In this document: positions 1 through 7,894 of the stretch, piece by piece
Layout of the letters: each line of letters opens with the position of its first letter
Position numbering within the stretch: position 1 is the first letter of the stretch
Assembly: GCA_903821395.1 (NCBI GenBank)
Contig: CAIJLJ010000037.1
Span: 1-58,968, forward strand
Reading direction: 5' to 3'
Source of the DNA: an uncultured Solirubrobacterales bacterium
GTDB lineage: Bacteria; Actinomycetota; Thermoleophilia; Solirubrobacterales; Solirubrobacteraceae
DNA length: 58,968 bases
Made by a program: the position numbers and the translations under genes
Notes under the pieces: model-generated
Database searches by the model: none
Told to the model about the DNA's origin: nothing
The model's input: the letters and a program-made list of their open reading frames with translations, nothing else

Positions 1-1196
1 CGCTCGCGGCTCGCAACCCGACCGGCGGCTACCTCTTCTACGACTGCCAGACCGATGATTCGCGGCTCGTGCTGACAGTAATCGAGGAGGCGGAGCGGTT
101 CGGCGCGATCTGCGCTAACCGGCTCGAAGCTACAGGACTCGTCGAGCAGAATGGCCGTGCCCGTGGTGTCGCAGTACTTGACTCCGAAAGCGGCAGTGAG
201 TTCGAGATCCGCGCCGACAATGTGGTGAATGCCACTGGAGTGTGGGCCGATCGGCTTCGCCCCGACGAGTTGCACGACGATGCTGGTCTGCCTGTGATTC
301 GTCCAAGCAGAGGAACCCACATTACGATCGCTAGCGCGAAACTGCCGCTCAATGATGGTGTGATCGTGCCGGCAGGGGAGGGGCGTTCGATCTTCGCGCT
401 GCCGTGGCTTGGCTCCACCCTGATTGGGACGACCGACAACGACTACGACGAGAGCGACCTGGACCACATAAGCCCGGCTGCCTCCGACATTGAGTACTTG
501 CTAGATGCCACAAACGAGTTCTTCGCAACTGACTTTGGCGCGGACGACATCAGTGGCGCCTTCGCTGGAGTAAGGCCGCTGATCGCAACCGGCGACCCGA
601 AAAAATCGGTTGACATCTCGCGCCGAGCTGAGCTTTACGAAACCGGTAGCGGCATGATCACGATCACCGGCGGAAAGCTCACCACTTGGAGGCGGATGGC
701 GAGGATGGCGGTCGATCGGATTGTTGAGCGCGATTCGCGTGACGCGCCCTGTCGGACCGAGGAGATCCAGCTCGGCCAAGCGATTGACGCCAAAGATTTG
801 CCGCGGGTGGAGGGCGTCCCCGAGGAGGCCTATGGGCAGCTTGCCGACCGTTACGGCTACCGAGCCCGCGATGTTCTGGCCGTCGCCGCGGAGAGCGGTG
901 AGCTCGCGCAGCCGATCGTCGCCGATGGGCCCACGGACCTTCTTGCCGAGGTTGCGTTTGCTGCTCGCCACGAGCAGGCACGGAGCGTTGGTGACGCGTT
1001 GCTGCGACGCAGCCGGGTCGCGCTTCTCGCAGCTAGAGAGATGACCGCCGACGATGGTGCCGTTGCGCGCCGCGCTGCGCAGGCGATGGCGCGTGAGCTC
1101 GGATGGAGCGCGGCGCGGATCGATGATGAGATCGAGAAGTTCACCGTTGAGGCGGCAGCGGAGGGAATCGTCGCCAATGTCGCTCCGACTGCGTAG
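1..1196 (+). CDS. glpD: Glycerol-3-phosphate dehydrogenase, FAD-dependent (5' end cut by window)
   Basis: Oxidises glycerol 3-phosphate to dihydroxyacetone phosphate and passes electrons through FAD, usually at the membrane. The frame is open from base 3 with no start codon, and its first residues (GGYLFYDCQTDD) match an internal GlpD motif, so the N-terminal FAD-binding part lies outside the window. Visible family blocks are NATGVWAD, SRGTHI, LIGTTDNDY, AGVRPL and ITGGKLTTWRRMA, followed by the helical C-terminal domain of this family. The GTG at 69 is an internal codon, not the start. The stop at 1194-1196 overlaps the proposed start of the next gene. The family assignment is firm; a close paralogue with another sn-glycerol-phosphate role cannot be excluded. 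Confidence 0.93.
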   Translation, partial: LAARNPTGGYLFYDCQTDDSRLVLTVIEEAERFGAICANRLEATGLVEQNGRARGVAVLDSESGSEFEIRADNVVNATGVWADRLRPDELHDDAGLPVIRPSRGTHITIASAKLPLNDGVIVPAGEGRSIFALPWLGSTLIGTTDNDYDESDLDHISPAASDIEYLLDATNEFFATDFGADDISGAFAGVRPLIATGDPKKSVDISRRAELYETGSGMITITGGKLTTWRRMARMAVDRIVERDSRDAPCRTEEIQLGQAIDAKDLPRVEGVPEEAYGQLADRYGYRARDVLAVAAESGELAQPIVADGPTDLLAEVAFAARHEQARSVGDALLRRSRVALLAAREMTADDGAVARRAAQAMARELGWSAARIDDEIEKFTVEAAAEGIVANVAPTA

Positions 1197-3096
1197 CCTT
1201 TGCGCAGTGAAGTTTCCTCGGTCGAAGAGCGCGGTTCTCGCGGTCTGCTCGCTTGCGGTCGCAGCGCCGCTAACTTTCGCGGCCGTGGCAGCGGCCGATG
1301 GGTCGTTCTCTACCGCCATCCGGGCTGACGGTCCATCGACTGGCGTAGTAGCTCTCGGCGACGTCGAGATGGCGTTCGACAGCAGCGCCGCGCTGGCTTA
1401 TGTCCGCAGCGCCGAAGGCGCGAACCACGTGTACATCAGCAAGCTCGTTTCAGGAACCCCGCAGACCCCTGCGCGAGTTGATCAAGGTCAACCCGCCGTA
1501 ATCGGAAAGCCGGTTGTCGCAGTTGGCAATGGGGGAAGGATGGCGGTCCTATTCGCCAACAGCGCAGGCGTTTGGGCACGGGTCCAGACGGCGCCCGGAC
1601 AGGCATTCTCTAGCGCGCAGCGGCTAGGCGGGCCAGGGTCAAGCTCCCCATCCGTCGACATGGCTCCTTTGACCGGCACGGCATACGCGAGCTGGAGTGA
1701 GGGCGGTGCAGTCCGAGCCGCGTACTTGCCTCGGCATCTGAGCGCATTCAAGCTCTACTCCGGCTCACTGAACATCAACCCGGCGGCCAGCGCCGGTTCC
1801 ACGGCAGCGCTCGCTCCGAAGGTTGCGACCTCGGCCGACGGCACTGCGATCGTCGCGTTCGGCGAGAACGATGGGTCGACGACGCGAATAGGTCTGCGAC
1901 GCCTCGTTCGCGAACGGCTCTCGAGCGTCGTAATGAGCGCTGGTGTTGACACTCTCGATGGGCACGCCGGCGGCGCCGCCGATCATCCAGACGTTGTTAT
2001 CCAAGCCGACTCAAGCTTTGCTTGGGTCGTCTTCGCACAGAGTTTCGACGATGGAGTTCGCCGGGGAGTCATCCGGCGGGTTCGCACTTCGACGCTCGAA
2101 GCACCGCAAGTCCTTGCCGGTGGCGCGGCGATCGGGGACGCTGAGGGCCCAACCGTTTCGGGCAGCGATCGGGGATCTGGGATCGCTTCCGTACAGAGTG
2201 CCGACGGAACTATCTGGGCTTCAGTGATGCGGCGCGGCACCGTTGCGCCGCCCATCGCCTTGGCCAGTTCACCGGCTATGGGCGCAGATCCATCCAGCGC
2301 CTTTGCGGTCAGCCAGCTCGGCGTGAGCGCCTGGGGGCAGTCCCCGAGTGGAGACGTTTACGGACGCAGCGTCGCGGAGGACGATTCGCTCCCTGCCGTC
2401 CCGCCTTTTGCCGCGCAGACTCTGCTCTCCAACCCAAGCTTCGGCGCAGTCGACACCGCTGGTGGCCTAGGGCTTGCGACCGATCTCTTCGGCAATACCG
2501 TGATCGCGTTCACCCAAGGCCCAGTTGGCGCGCGCAGCGTCGTGGTTGCGTCGTTCTCGCTGCCGGCAGCGGCGGTGCGTCTCACTGGTCTTAGCCGCTG
2601 GCAGAAGAGCTCGCTGCCGAAGCTTACGTGGTGGACCGAATCGCAAGGCTGGCCGGCCCAGAGTTACCGCGTCTACATCGATGGGCAGCTGGCGGGGACT
2701 ACCGGAAAGACGAGCTTCGACCCGGTGAGTGCGCTCGGGGATGGCACGCACAAGTGTCGCGTTGAGAGTGTTGATCGGACTGGACATACCGTCGCTTCGG
2801 TGCTTAGCGACCTGAAGATCGATACGACGATTCCAAAACTCAAGGTGCGGCTCGTAGGCTCCGGAATCGCAACCATTGTGGTGGGCACCGCCAGCGATAC
2901 AAAAGCGCCCCAAGGCTCTGGGCTGGCTGCTGTTCGCGTTAACTTCGGTGATGGGTCGCCGATTGTGGTTGTGCGAGGCCCAGCTTTCAGGTTAAGCCAC
3001 GCGTTCACTCGCTCGGGGCGGCTGGCCGTGACCGTTACGGCGATCGACGGCGCCGGCAACAGCAACGTCTTCAGTGGCAACGTCACAGCGGGTTGA
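1177..3096 (+). CDS. Secreted protein with beta-rich repeats and C-terminal PKD/Ig-like domains
   Basis: A 639-residue protein of unknown function, probably exported. With ATG 1177 (a GGAGGG lies about 12 bases upstream) it begins with a basic stretch and a hydrophobic signal segment (AVLAVCSLAVAAPLTFAA) ending near AAAD. GTG 1207 would give a shorter signal peptide and avoid the overlap with glpD, and is a fair alternative. Residues of about 50-480 are rich in Gly, Ser, Ala and Val and resemble a beta-propeller-like repeat region. The last 160 residues contain two Ig/PKD-like modules (YRVYIDGQLAG; VNFGDGSP with AIDGAGN). No catalytic motif was recognised. It may be a cell-surface or matrix protein; the role is not inferred beyond export. 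Confidence 0.75.
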   Translation: MSLRLRSLCAVKFPRSKSAVLAVCSLAVAAPLTFAAVAAADGSFSTAIRADGPSTGVVALGDVEMAFDSSAALAYVRSAEGANHVYISKLVSGTPQTPARVDQGQPAVIGKPVVAVGNGGRMAVLFANSAGVWARVQTAPGQAFSSAQRLGGPGSSSPSVDMAPLTGTAYASWSEGGAVRAAYLPRHLSAFKLYSGSLNINPAASAGSTAALAPKVATSADGTAIVAFGENDGSTTRIGLRRLVRERLSSVVMSAGVDTLDGHAGGAADHPDVVIQADSSFAWVVFAQSFDDGVRRGVIRRVRTSTLEAPQVLAGGAAIGDAEGPTVSGSDRGSGIASVQSADGTIWASVMRRGTVAPPIALASSPAMGADPSSAFAVSQLGVSAWGQSPSGDVYGRSVAEDDSLPAVPPFAAQTLLSNPSFGAVDTAGGLGLATDLFGNTVIAFTQGPVGARSVVVASFSLPAAAVRLTGLSRWQKSSLPKLTWWTESQGWPAQSYRVYIDGQLAGTTGKTSFDPVSALGDGTHKCRVESVDRTGHTVASVLSDLKIDTTIPKLKVRLVGSGIATIVVGTASDTKAPQGSGLAAVRVNFGDGSPIVVVRGPAFRLSHAFTRSGRLAVTVTAIDGAGNSNVFSGNVTAG

Positions 3097-3111
3097 GTGC
3101 GCTAAGTCGCG

Positions 3112-3117
3112 TAGCAT
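3112..3117 (+). promoter_or_regulatory. -10 hexamer TAGCAT of the pyrimidine reductase gene
   Basis: TAGCAT ends 7 bases before the GTG at 3125 and no Shine-Dalgarno site precedes that start, so the transcript probably begins at or next to the start codon. Confidence 0.5.
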
Positions 3118-3124
3118 CGCGGAC

Positions 3125-3880
3125 GTGGCCGATCAATTCGAGACCCTCACTCCGACTGGCGAGGGAGCAAATGAAGCGTCGGAGCTGGTCGCGCAGCTCA
3201 ACCTAGGGGCGCCTGCGACCGGTGACCGGCCACGCCTTGTCGCTGCGATGATCGCGTCGGCCGATGGCCGGGCGGCCGTTGACGGGCGCGCGGGTGGTCT
3301 AGGTAGTCCCCCTGACAGAGCAATCCTTCGTGAGCTGCGCTGCGCGATGGACGCGGTTCTGGTTGGTCCAACGACTCTGATTGAAGAGCGCTATTCGTCG
3401 CTCCTCGATGACGAGCACCGCGAACGCCGTCTTTCTAGCGGACGGCCAGCCGAACCGATCACGGCAACGATCTCGCGCAAACTTGACCCGCGACTGGAAG
3501 AACTAAATCTCTTCGCCACCCCTGATCAGCCGATCGTGATCTATACGGAGTCAGCCAACGAGATGACGAGCCACGGCGCTGATATCCAGGTTCAGCGGTT
3601 GGAGCCTGGGCAGCTGAGTTTGGCCGGATGCCTAGAAGATCTGCACGCCAATCATGGTGTTCAGACTCTGCTGAGCGAAGGAGGACCAACCTTGCTCCGG
3701 GCGCTTGTCAGCGAGGGGCTAGTTGACGACTTCGTCTTCACCGTCTCACCTCTGCTCGTTTCCGGCTCGGGTACAAACCTGATCAGTGGAGACACGTTCG
3801 ATCCGCCGGTCGGGCTCGATCTGCAGAACGTCTGGAAGAGCCAGAACTTCCTCTTCCTTCACTACACGCGTCAGCGCTGA
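3125..3880 (+). CDS. Pyrimidine reductase family protein (RibD C-terminal / DHFR-like fold)
   Basis: About 251 residues of the RibD_C reductase fold, which uses NADPH to reduce a ribosylamino-pyrimidine in riboflavin synthesis or related substrates. Landmarks are AAMIASADGRAAVDG near the N-terminus, the VLVGPTTLIEE strand-helix and the conserved LLSEGGPTLLRALVSEGLVD segment. There is no deaminase domain. A full two-domain RibD is encoded at 47771, so this is a paralogue, of the stand-alone type common in actinobacteria. GTG 3125 is chosen because it clears the previous gene and sits 7 bases after a TAGCAT hexamer; the longer frame to 3074 would overlap the secreted-protein gene. The substrate cannot be read from the sequence. 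Confidence 0.8.
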   Translation: MADQFETLTPTGEGANEASELVAQLNLGAPATGDRPRLVAAMIASADGRAAVDGRAGGLGSPPDRAILRELRCAMDAVLVGPTTLIEERYSSLLDDEHRERRLSSGRPAEPITATISRKLDPRLEELNLFATPDQPIVIYTESANEMTSHGADIQVQRLEPGQLSLAGCLEDLHANHGVQTLLSEGGPTLLRALVSEGLVDDFVFTVSPLLVSGSGTNLISGDTFDPPVGLDLQNVWKSQNFLFLHYTRQR

Positions 3881-3971
3881 GCGCTACTGTTGGGATCGCA
3901 AAGGATCGCTGGCCGCTGTCACTACGCGGCTGGAGTGCCAACCGATTCGCATTCAACCGAAGGAGTAATAA

Positions 3972-5186
3972 ATGTCTGTTTTTTCCCGTGACGCCCTTGA
4001 GGGCAGTCCGCTCGCCGATCTACACGCGATCGCTTCCGAGCTTGGTATTGAAGGCTTCCGCCGTATGCGTAAGGCCGATCTTGTAAAGGCGATCATCATT
4101 GACCAGGGCGGCGACCCCGGTCCGGACCCTGAGCCCGAGCCGGTTGATGACGACGCCGGTGATGAGGCAGCCGAGAAGCCAGCGCGCTCCCGCTCGCGGC
4201 GAAGCGGCTCCGGTGGTTCACGCAGCGGCGGCCGCGAAAGCGGCGGCTCGCGCGGTGGAAGTTCGTCGCGCTCAGAAGGCGGCCGCGGCGGTGGGCGCGG
4301 TGGTTCACGTTCTGATCGTGGCTCCGAAGGTGCCGAGAGTGAGGTCGAAGGTACGATCGAGGTGCTCGGTAACGGCTCAGCTTTCGTCCGAGTAAACCCA
4401 CCAGGGCAGAGTGACGAAGATGTCTACGTCTCGGCCGCTCAGGTTCGACGCTGTGAGCTGAAGTCGGGCGACAAAGTAGCCGGCCCGGCGCGTCCTGCGC
4501 GTCGTTCCGAGCGCTACCCGTCGCTTGTTCGAGTCGTGACGATCAACGGCAGCTCAGCAGATGAGGTTTCTGTCGGAACGCCTTTCGACAAGCTTGAGGC
4601 CGGTTTCCCGACTCAGCGAATCGGGTTCTCTTCGAAGAACTCGACCTTGAAGACAATTTCATCGGCCGCGCCGTTCGGGCGTGGATCGCGCGTCAGCGTG
4701 ATTGGCCCGTTCGGTAGCGGTCGCAGCACCACGCTGCGAATGCTGGCCGCCGAACTTGCCGCAATCGAAGACATTGAGCTTTCGGTTGTGCTGGCAGGCG
4801 TCCGACCCGAGGAGCGTGCCGAGTGGGCTGCCGCAGGGATCGAGCCAGCGGGAGTCGAGTTGCTAGGCGCCTCGTCGGATTCGCAGGCCAAGGCGATCGA
4901 GAGAGTTGTCGAGTCAGCGCGCAAGGTAACCGCGAGGGGGGGGCACAGCGCAGTCGTGATCGACTCGCTCGACGGCCTCGATGGCGCGGCGGCTCGCAAG
5001 GTCACAGGCGCCGCCCGCAACGTGCCGGGCGCTGGTTCGCTAACCGTAATCGTCGCCCTCCGCGATCCGGTTGGTGGCGAAACTACTTCGATCTATCTTG
5101 TCTCGCAGGACGGCGGCAAGGTCGGCGATCCAGCCGTCGACAAGACTAAGAGCAAGACGCTGCGCAGCAACCTGCTTGGCGCTTAA
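3972..5186 (+). CDS. Rho-like protein with degenerate ATPase site
   Basis: 404 residues with the layout of transcription terminator Rho but a damaged motor. Residues 12-42 look like the Rho N-terminal helical (SAP-like) domain. Residues 45-125 are a Pro/Asp then Ser/Arg/Gly-rich linker. Residues 126-190 are the cold-shock-like RNA-binding domain. A RecA-like core follows. The P-loop reads GPFGSGRST (245-253), with Arg251 where the nucleotide-binding Lys belongs. The usual DERPEE block is AGVRPEE (275-281), so the catalytic acid is missing. Walker B Asp331 is kept, but only 15 residues separate it from GAARN (346), so the Q-loop is absent. The C-terminus lacks the R-loop and arginine finger. 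A strong site (GGAG) precedes ATG 3972. It probably binds RNA without ATP-driven translocation. Confidence 0.8.
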   Translation: MSVFSRDALEGSPLADLHAIASELGIEGFRRMRKADLVKAIIIDQGGDPGPDPEPEPVDDDAGDEAAEKPARSRSRRSGSGGSRSGGRESGGSRGGSSSRSEGGRGGGRGGSRSDRGSEGAESEVEGTIEVLGNGSAFVRVNPPGQSDEDVYVSAAQVRRCELKSGDKVAGPARPARRSERYPSLVRVVTINGSSADEVSVGTPFDKLEAGFPTQRIGFSSKNSTLKTISSAAPFGRGSRVSVIGPFGSGRSTTLRMLAAELAAIEDIELSVVLAGVRPEERAEWAAAGIEPAGVELLGASSDSQAKAIERVVESARKVTARGGHSAVVIDSLDGLDGAAARKVTGAARNVPGAGSLTVIVALRDPVGGETTSIYLVSQDGGKVGDPAVDKTKSKTLRSNLLGA

Positions 5187-5659
5187 GGAGCGGCGGAGCG
5201 CGGGATGTAGGCGACGCGGCCCCAGGAGGGCTCAGGCGCTAGCTCGACCGGTTCGTCGTCACGGTCGGGCTGCACATAGGTGAAAGACCGAGCCTGCTCG
5301 TCGTAACGGACGTCGAGCTCGCCCTCCATCACGCGCTGGTCAAGCCAAGCGGAGCGGAAGATTAGGCGTCGCAGCCAATGAACGAGTGAGCGGTCAGCTG
5401 GGCCAACAAGCTCTGGCCAGCAGTCATTGACGTGCTCGCCGAGATCGGACGCTGGCTGCTGAATCTCACCGTTGACCGCGAGGTTTACTAGATCTTCTAG
5501 CTCGTTCTCGTCGAGCGTTCCCGCGACGAAGCCGAGGCGGTGGGCAGCCTGCTGACTGCGCTCGGAGAAGTCGCGCTCGTTGAAGGTGAAGCGCAGCTCA
5601 CCGTACTCGAGGACGAAGTCTTCGCCGGAGTCATAGTTTCCGCGGATTGAGGGGTTCAT
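5183..5659 (-). CDS. Hypothetical acidic protein, 158 residues
   Basis: Not recognised. The protein is soluble and acidic, with no membrane segment and no Cys or His cluster. The N-terminal part (FVLEYGELRFTF) looks like beta strands and the centre (LVHWLRRLIFRSAWLDQRVM) like an amphipathic helix. ATG at 5659 is preferred; GTG at 5668 would add three residues. It faces the Rho-like gene tail to tail and the two stop codons overlap by four bases (5183-5186) at a CTTAAG palindrome, so the reading is confined by both neighbours. Codon use resembles the surrounding genes, which supports a real gene. Confidence 0.7.
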   Translation of the reverse strand: MNPSIRGNYDSGEDFVLEYGELRFTFNERDFSERSQQAAHRLGFVAGTLDENELEDLVNLAVNGEIQQPASDLGEHVNDCWPELVGPADRSLVHWLRRLIFRSAWLDQRVMEGELDVRYDEQARSFTYVQPDRDDEPVELAPEPSWGRVAYIPRSAAP

Positions 5660-5677
5660 TGAGTCCACAAATAGAAG

Positions 5678-5704
5678 GGGTCCAAGCCGGAGGGCTAAGG
5701 ACCC
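5678..5704. other. Inverted repeat (hairpin) upstream of the 5659 minus-strand gene
   Basis: GGGTCC (5678-5683) pairs with GGACCC (5699-5704), and inside it AGCC (5685-5688) pairs with GGCT (5693-5696) around a four-base loop. It lies 19 bases upstream of the minus-strand start at 5659, inside its likely leader. No T-run follows on either strand, so it is not a standard terminator. Confidence 0.45.
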
Positions 5705-5763
5705 GTCGGGATCCTACGACCGATCCCTGTAATACGCCCCTGCTGAACGGGATATTTCAGATT

Positions 5764-5782
5764 TTCCCGCATAGAGCGGGAA
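5764..5782. other. Perfect palindrome TTCCCGC-N5-GCGGGAA
   Basis: A 7-bp perfect inverted repeat with a 5-base centre (ATAGA) in the 158-base gap between two minus-strand genes. It could be an operator or a weak terminator behind the 5818 gene. Only short A/T runs flank it, so terminator function is doubtful. Confidence 0.4.
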
Positions 5783-5817
5783 TTTGGCCAGCACTGCGGG
5801 TCTTGATTTAGCGGCGT

Positions 5818-6387
5818 CTACTCGAAGTCTGCGTCGTCCCAGACGCCGCGGCGGCTGGGCTGGTGCGATGGCTCTCTGCGCTCGGCTGGCTTCGATGGCG
5901 CCGCGGCCGGTGACGCCGGTTGCTGCGGGGTTCCGTGCTGGGCGTAATCAAAGCTCAGGTAACCGCCAACCATGATCAGCAGCGTCGAGAGAGCGCCTAG
6001 CCAGGCAATCGGCTGCACATCAACTAGGTCCGTAGGTTGAGGGCCGCTGAGTATGTGGAGTAGTACCTGCAGCGTTCCGATCGCACCGATGGCCAGCAAG
6101 CCGGCTGCAATGCCAATTGAGCGCGCTCCGCGGACGATCAGCATGATCGCTATTGCGATCGACCCAACAATCACAACGAGCATCACGAGGTCGCTCGTAA
6201 TCCCCCATGGTTCCCAAGCGTTAGCGGAAGTAGCGAGATCGGCCTGTTTCGCATACTGCGCGGCAAACTTTGCGCCGACCGAGATCTTGCTCAGATCAAC
6301 TTGGTACCAAGTCATTAGTGAAACGACGAAGTAAGCGATCGCGCCCACCATTGCCATCAGGGGACCAAGGAGGCGGTGATTACGCAC
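5818..6387 (-). CDS. Membrane protein with four predicted transmembrane segments
   Basis: 189 residues, function unknown. Hydrophobic stretches of about 20 residues lie near positions 8-28, 65-86, 90-110 and 127-147, with a polar loop (residues 30-63) between the first two. The C-terminal 40 residues are a Pro/Ala/Arg-rich cytoplasmic-type tail ending in DDADFE. The start is GTG at 6387, with TAGGAT 6 bases upstream and no Shine-Dalgarno site. It is divergent from the response-regulator gene. No enzyme motif is visible. Confidence 0.8.
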   Translation of the reverse strand: MRNHRLLGPLMAMVGAIAYFVVSLMTWYQVDLSKISVGAKFAAQYAKQADLATSANAWEPWGITSDLVMLVVIVGSIAIAIMLIVRGARSIGIAAGLLAIGAIGTLQVLLHILSGPQPTDLVDVQPIAWLGALSTLLIMVGGYLSFDYAQHGTPQQPASPAAAPSKPAERREPSHQPSRRGVWDDADFE

Positions 6388-6393
6388 CGGGCA

Positions 6394-6399
6394 ATCCTA
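6394..6399 (-). promoter_or_regulatory. -10 hexamer TAGGAT of the membrane protein gene
   Basis: On the minus strand TAGGAT ends 6 bases before the GTG at 6387, the spacing expected for a leaderless transcript. Confidence 0.5.
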
Positions 6400-6474
6400 G
6401 GCACTTGGGCGGTTGTCATGCGTGTGGACAGTGATGTGGGGGGGAAGAGTTACGCGCCGCGCCCTATAGGAGGC

Positions 6475-7236
6475 ATGATCAATCGAGACCGAGCCACAAT
6501 CCTGCTAATCGAAGAAGACGATGCCACGCGCACCTTCCTCGCCGACCACCTCACCGCCGATGGTTACGACATGCTCGTTGCCGACTCCGCGAGGGACGGA
6601 ATTCGACACCTAGAGACGAGTTACCCCGACCTCGCCCTGGTTGACGTCAATCTTCCCGATTCGTCGGGGCTCGACCTCGTGAGTCATGTGCGAGAGGCTG
6701 ACGGAGTTGCGAGTCGGATCGACCCGCAGGTGCCACTGATGTTGCTGAGCGAGCGGTGCGGTGAGCTCGACCGCGTAAGAGGCTTTGAGCGCGGCGCCGA
6801 CGATGTAGTTGAGAAACCATTCAGTTATCGCGAGCTCCGCTGCCGTGTCGAGGCGCTGCTGCGCCGCGCCGACCGCAGTCGCTCCGGCGGGCGCCTACGG
6901 GTCGCCGACATCGAGCTCGATACGGCATCGCGCACTGCCCTACTTGGCGGCTCGGTGCTCGAGCTCAGTGCGAAAGAGTTCGCGCTGCTGCGCGTTCTGG
7001 CTGCCGACCCGACGCGCGTATTCACCAAGGCCGAACTACTTCGAACCGTTTGGGGACGGCGCACGGTTGGAACCACCCGCACCCTGGATTCGCATGCTTG
7101 CCGGCTTCGTCGCAAGCTCGGCGCTGAGGGTGGACGCTACGTCGTGAATGTATGGGGGGTCGGGTACCGCCTTGTTGACGCGCCGGCGTTGGTTGACGAG
7201 CGCGCGCTCCGCGAGGAGCTTGTGCTCGCAGCGTGA
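6475..7236 (+). CDS. OmpR/PhoB-type response regulator, orphan
   Basis: 253-residue DNA-binding response regulator. The receiver domain starts at ILLIEEDD, with acidic pocket residues there, phospho-acceptor Asp57 (LALVDVNLPD) and the conserved Lys114 (VVEKPFS). The C-terminal half is a winged-helix trans_reg_C domain (LSAKEFALLRVLA, DSHACRLRRKL, VNVWGVGYRL). No histidine kinase is adjacent. ATG 6475 is chosen because the receiver domain follows directly. An AGGAGG lies only one base upstream, too close for normal use, so start and leader are uncertain; in-frame codons reach back to 6376. Its stop overlaps the cpaB start by four bases, so it is probably co-translated with the pilus genes and may regulate them. 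Confidence 0.9.
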   Translation: MINRDRATILLIEEDDATRTFLADHLTADGYDMLVADSARDGIRHLETSYPDLALVDVNLPDSSGLDLVSHVREADGVASRIDPQVPLMLLSERCGELDRVRGFERGADDVVEKPFSYRELRCRVEALLRRADRSRSGGRLRVADIELDTASRTALLGGSVLELSAKEFALLRVLAADPTRVFTKAELLRTVWGRRTVGTTRTLDSHACRLRRKLGAEGGRYVVNVWGVGYRLVDAPALVDERALREELVLAA

Positions 7237-7889
7237 GCCGCCGTCGCCGCGCGTTGGTGCTCGCAGGGCTCGCGTTGGTGCTCGGAGCGCTCTCTGCCTC
7301 CGAAGTCGCTAGCCGCGAAGCGGAGATTGAGCAGCGCATCGGAGGTTCGGTTGGCGTTGTTGTCGCGGTCAAGGCAATTAATAGGGGCCGCCGGATCGAT
7401 GCCTCCGTGCTTGGGCTGCGCGACGTGCCAGCCAAGTTCGCGCCAGCGCAGTCATTCGCGACTGCCGGTCAACTGATCGGGGCTCGCGCTGCGGTTGCGA
7501 TTCGCGCTGGCACGGACCTTCAGCCGTCGCTATTGGAAGGCTCTCAGGCCGGTCCCGACGGAGCACTTTCGTTAGCCGGAGCCGACGAGAGAATTGTTCG
7601 CGTAATCGCCGTTGGCGATGCCGCCGAAGTGACGCCGGGGAGCCGCGTTGACCTGCTGATAACTCGTGACGGTGCTAGCGGTCGGACGAGCACGGTCGTC
7701 GGTCTGCGCGACGCCGAGGTGATCGGCTCGGGCCCTGCAGCTGCCGTGGCAGACGGGGCTGGCGCTGGGCTGCCTCGGGTCGCGATGGCGCTCCGAGTCA
7801 GTCTCAATCAAGCCGTGCTTCTAGCCGAGGCGCAGAATTCGGCGCGCGAGCTGCGAGCGCTCCCTCGGCCACCATCGGCGGCGAGGTAG
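7233..7889 (+). CDS. cpaB: Flp pilus assembly protein CpaB (SAF domain)
   Basis: 218 residues. An N-terminal signal anchor (RALVLAGLALVLGAL) is followed by an SAF domain (VVVAVKAINRGRRIDASVL, then the RDVPAKF segment) and a RcpC/CpaB-like C-terminal part (VTPGSRVDLLITRDG). CpaB belongs to the Tad/Flp pilus machine, where it acts outside the inner membrane. Its GTG overlaps the stop of the response regulator (GTGA), and cpaF follows after five bases. The neighbouring ATPase and platform proteins support this identification; alone, an SAF protein could be ambiguous. Confidence 0.85.
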   Translation: MSRRRRALVLAGLALVLGALSASEVASREAEIEQRIGGSVGVVVAVKAINRGRRIDASVLGLRDVPAKFAPAQSFATAGQLIGARAAVAIRAGTDLQPSLLEGSQAGPDGALSLAGADERIVRVIAVGDAAEVTPGSRVDLLITRDGASGRTSTVVGLRDAEVIGSGPAAAVADGAGAGLPRVAMALRVSLNQAVLLAEAQNSARELRALPRPPSAAR

Positions 7890-7894
7890 GCGAG

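Noticed and set aside
501-1319. Long minus-strand open frame across glpD and the start of the next gene
   Set aside because: It is an antisense shadow: the plus-strand GlpD motifs are clear and the minus product shows no family resemblance.
3972-5186. Annotating this gene simply as transcription terminator Rho
   Set aside because: The P-loop Lys, the catalytic acid, the Q-loop and the arginine finger are all missing, so a plain rho call would overstate its activity.
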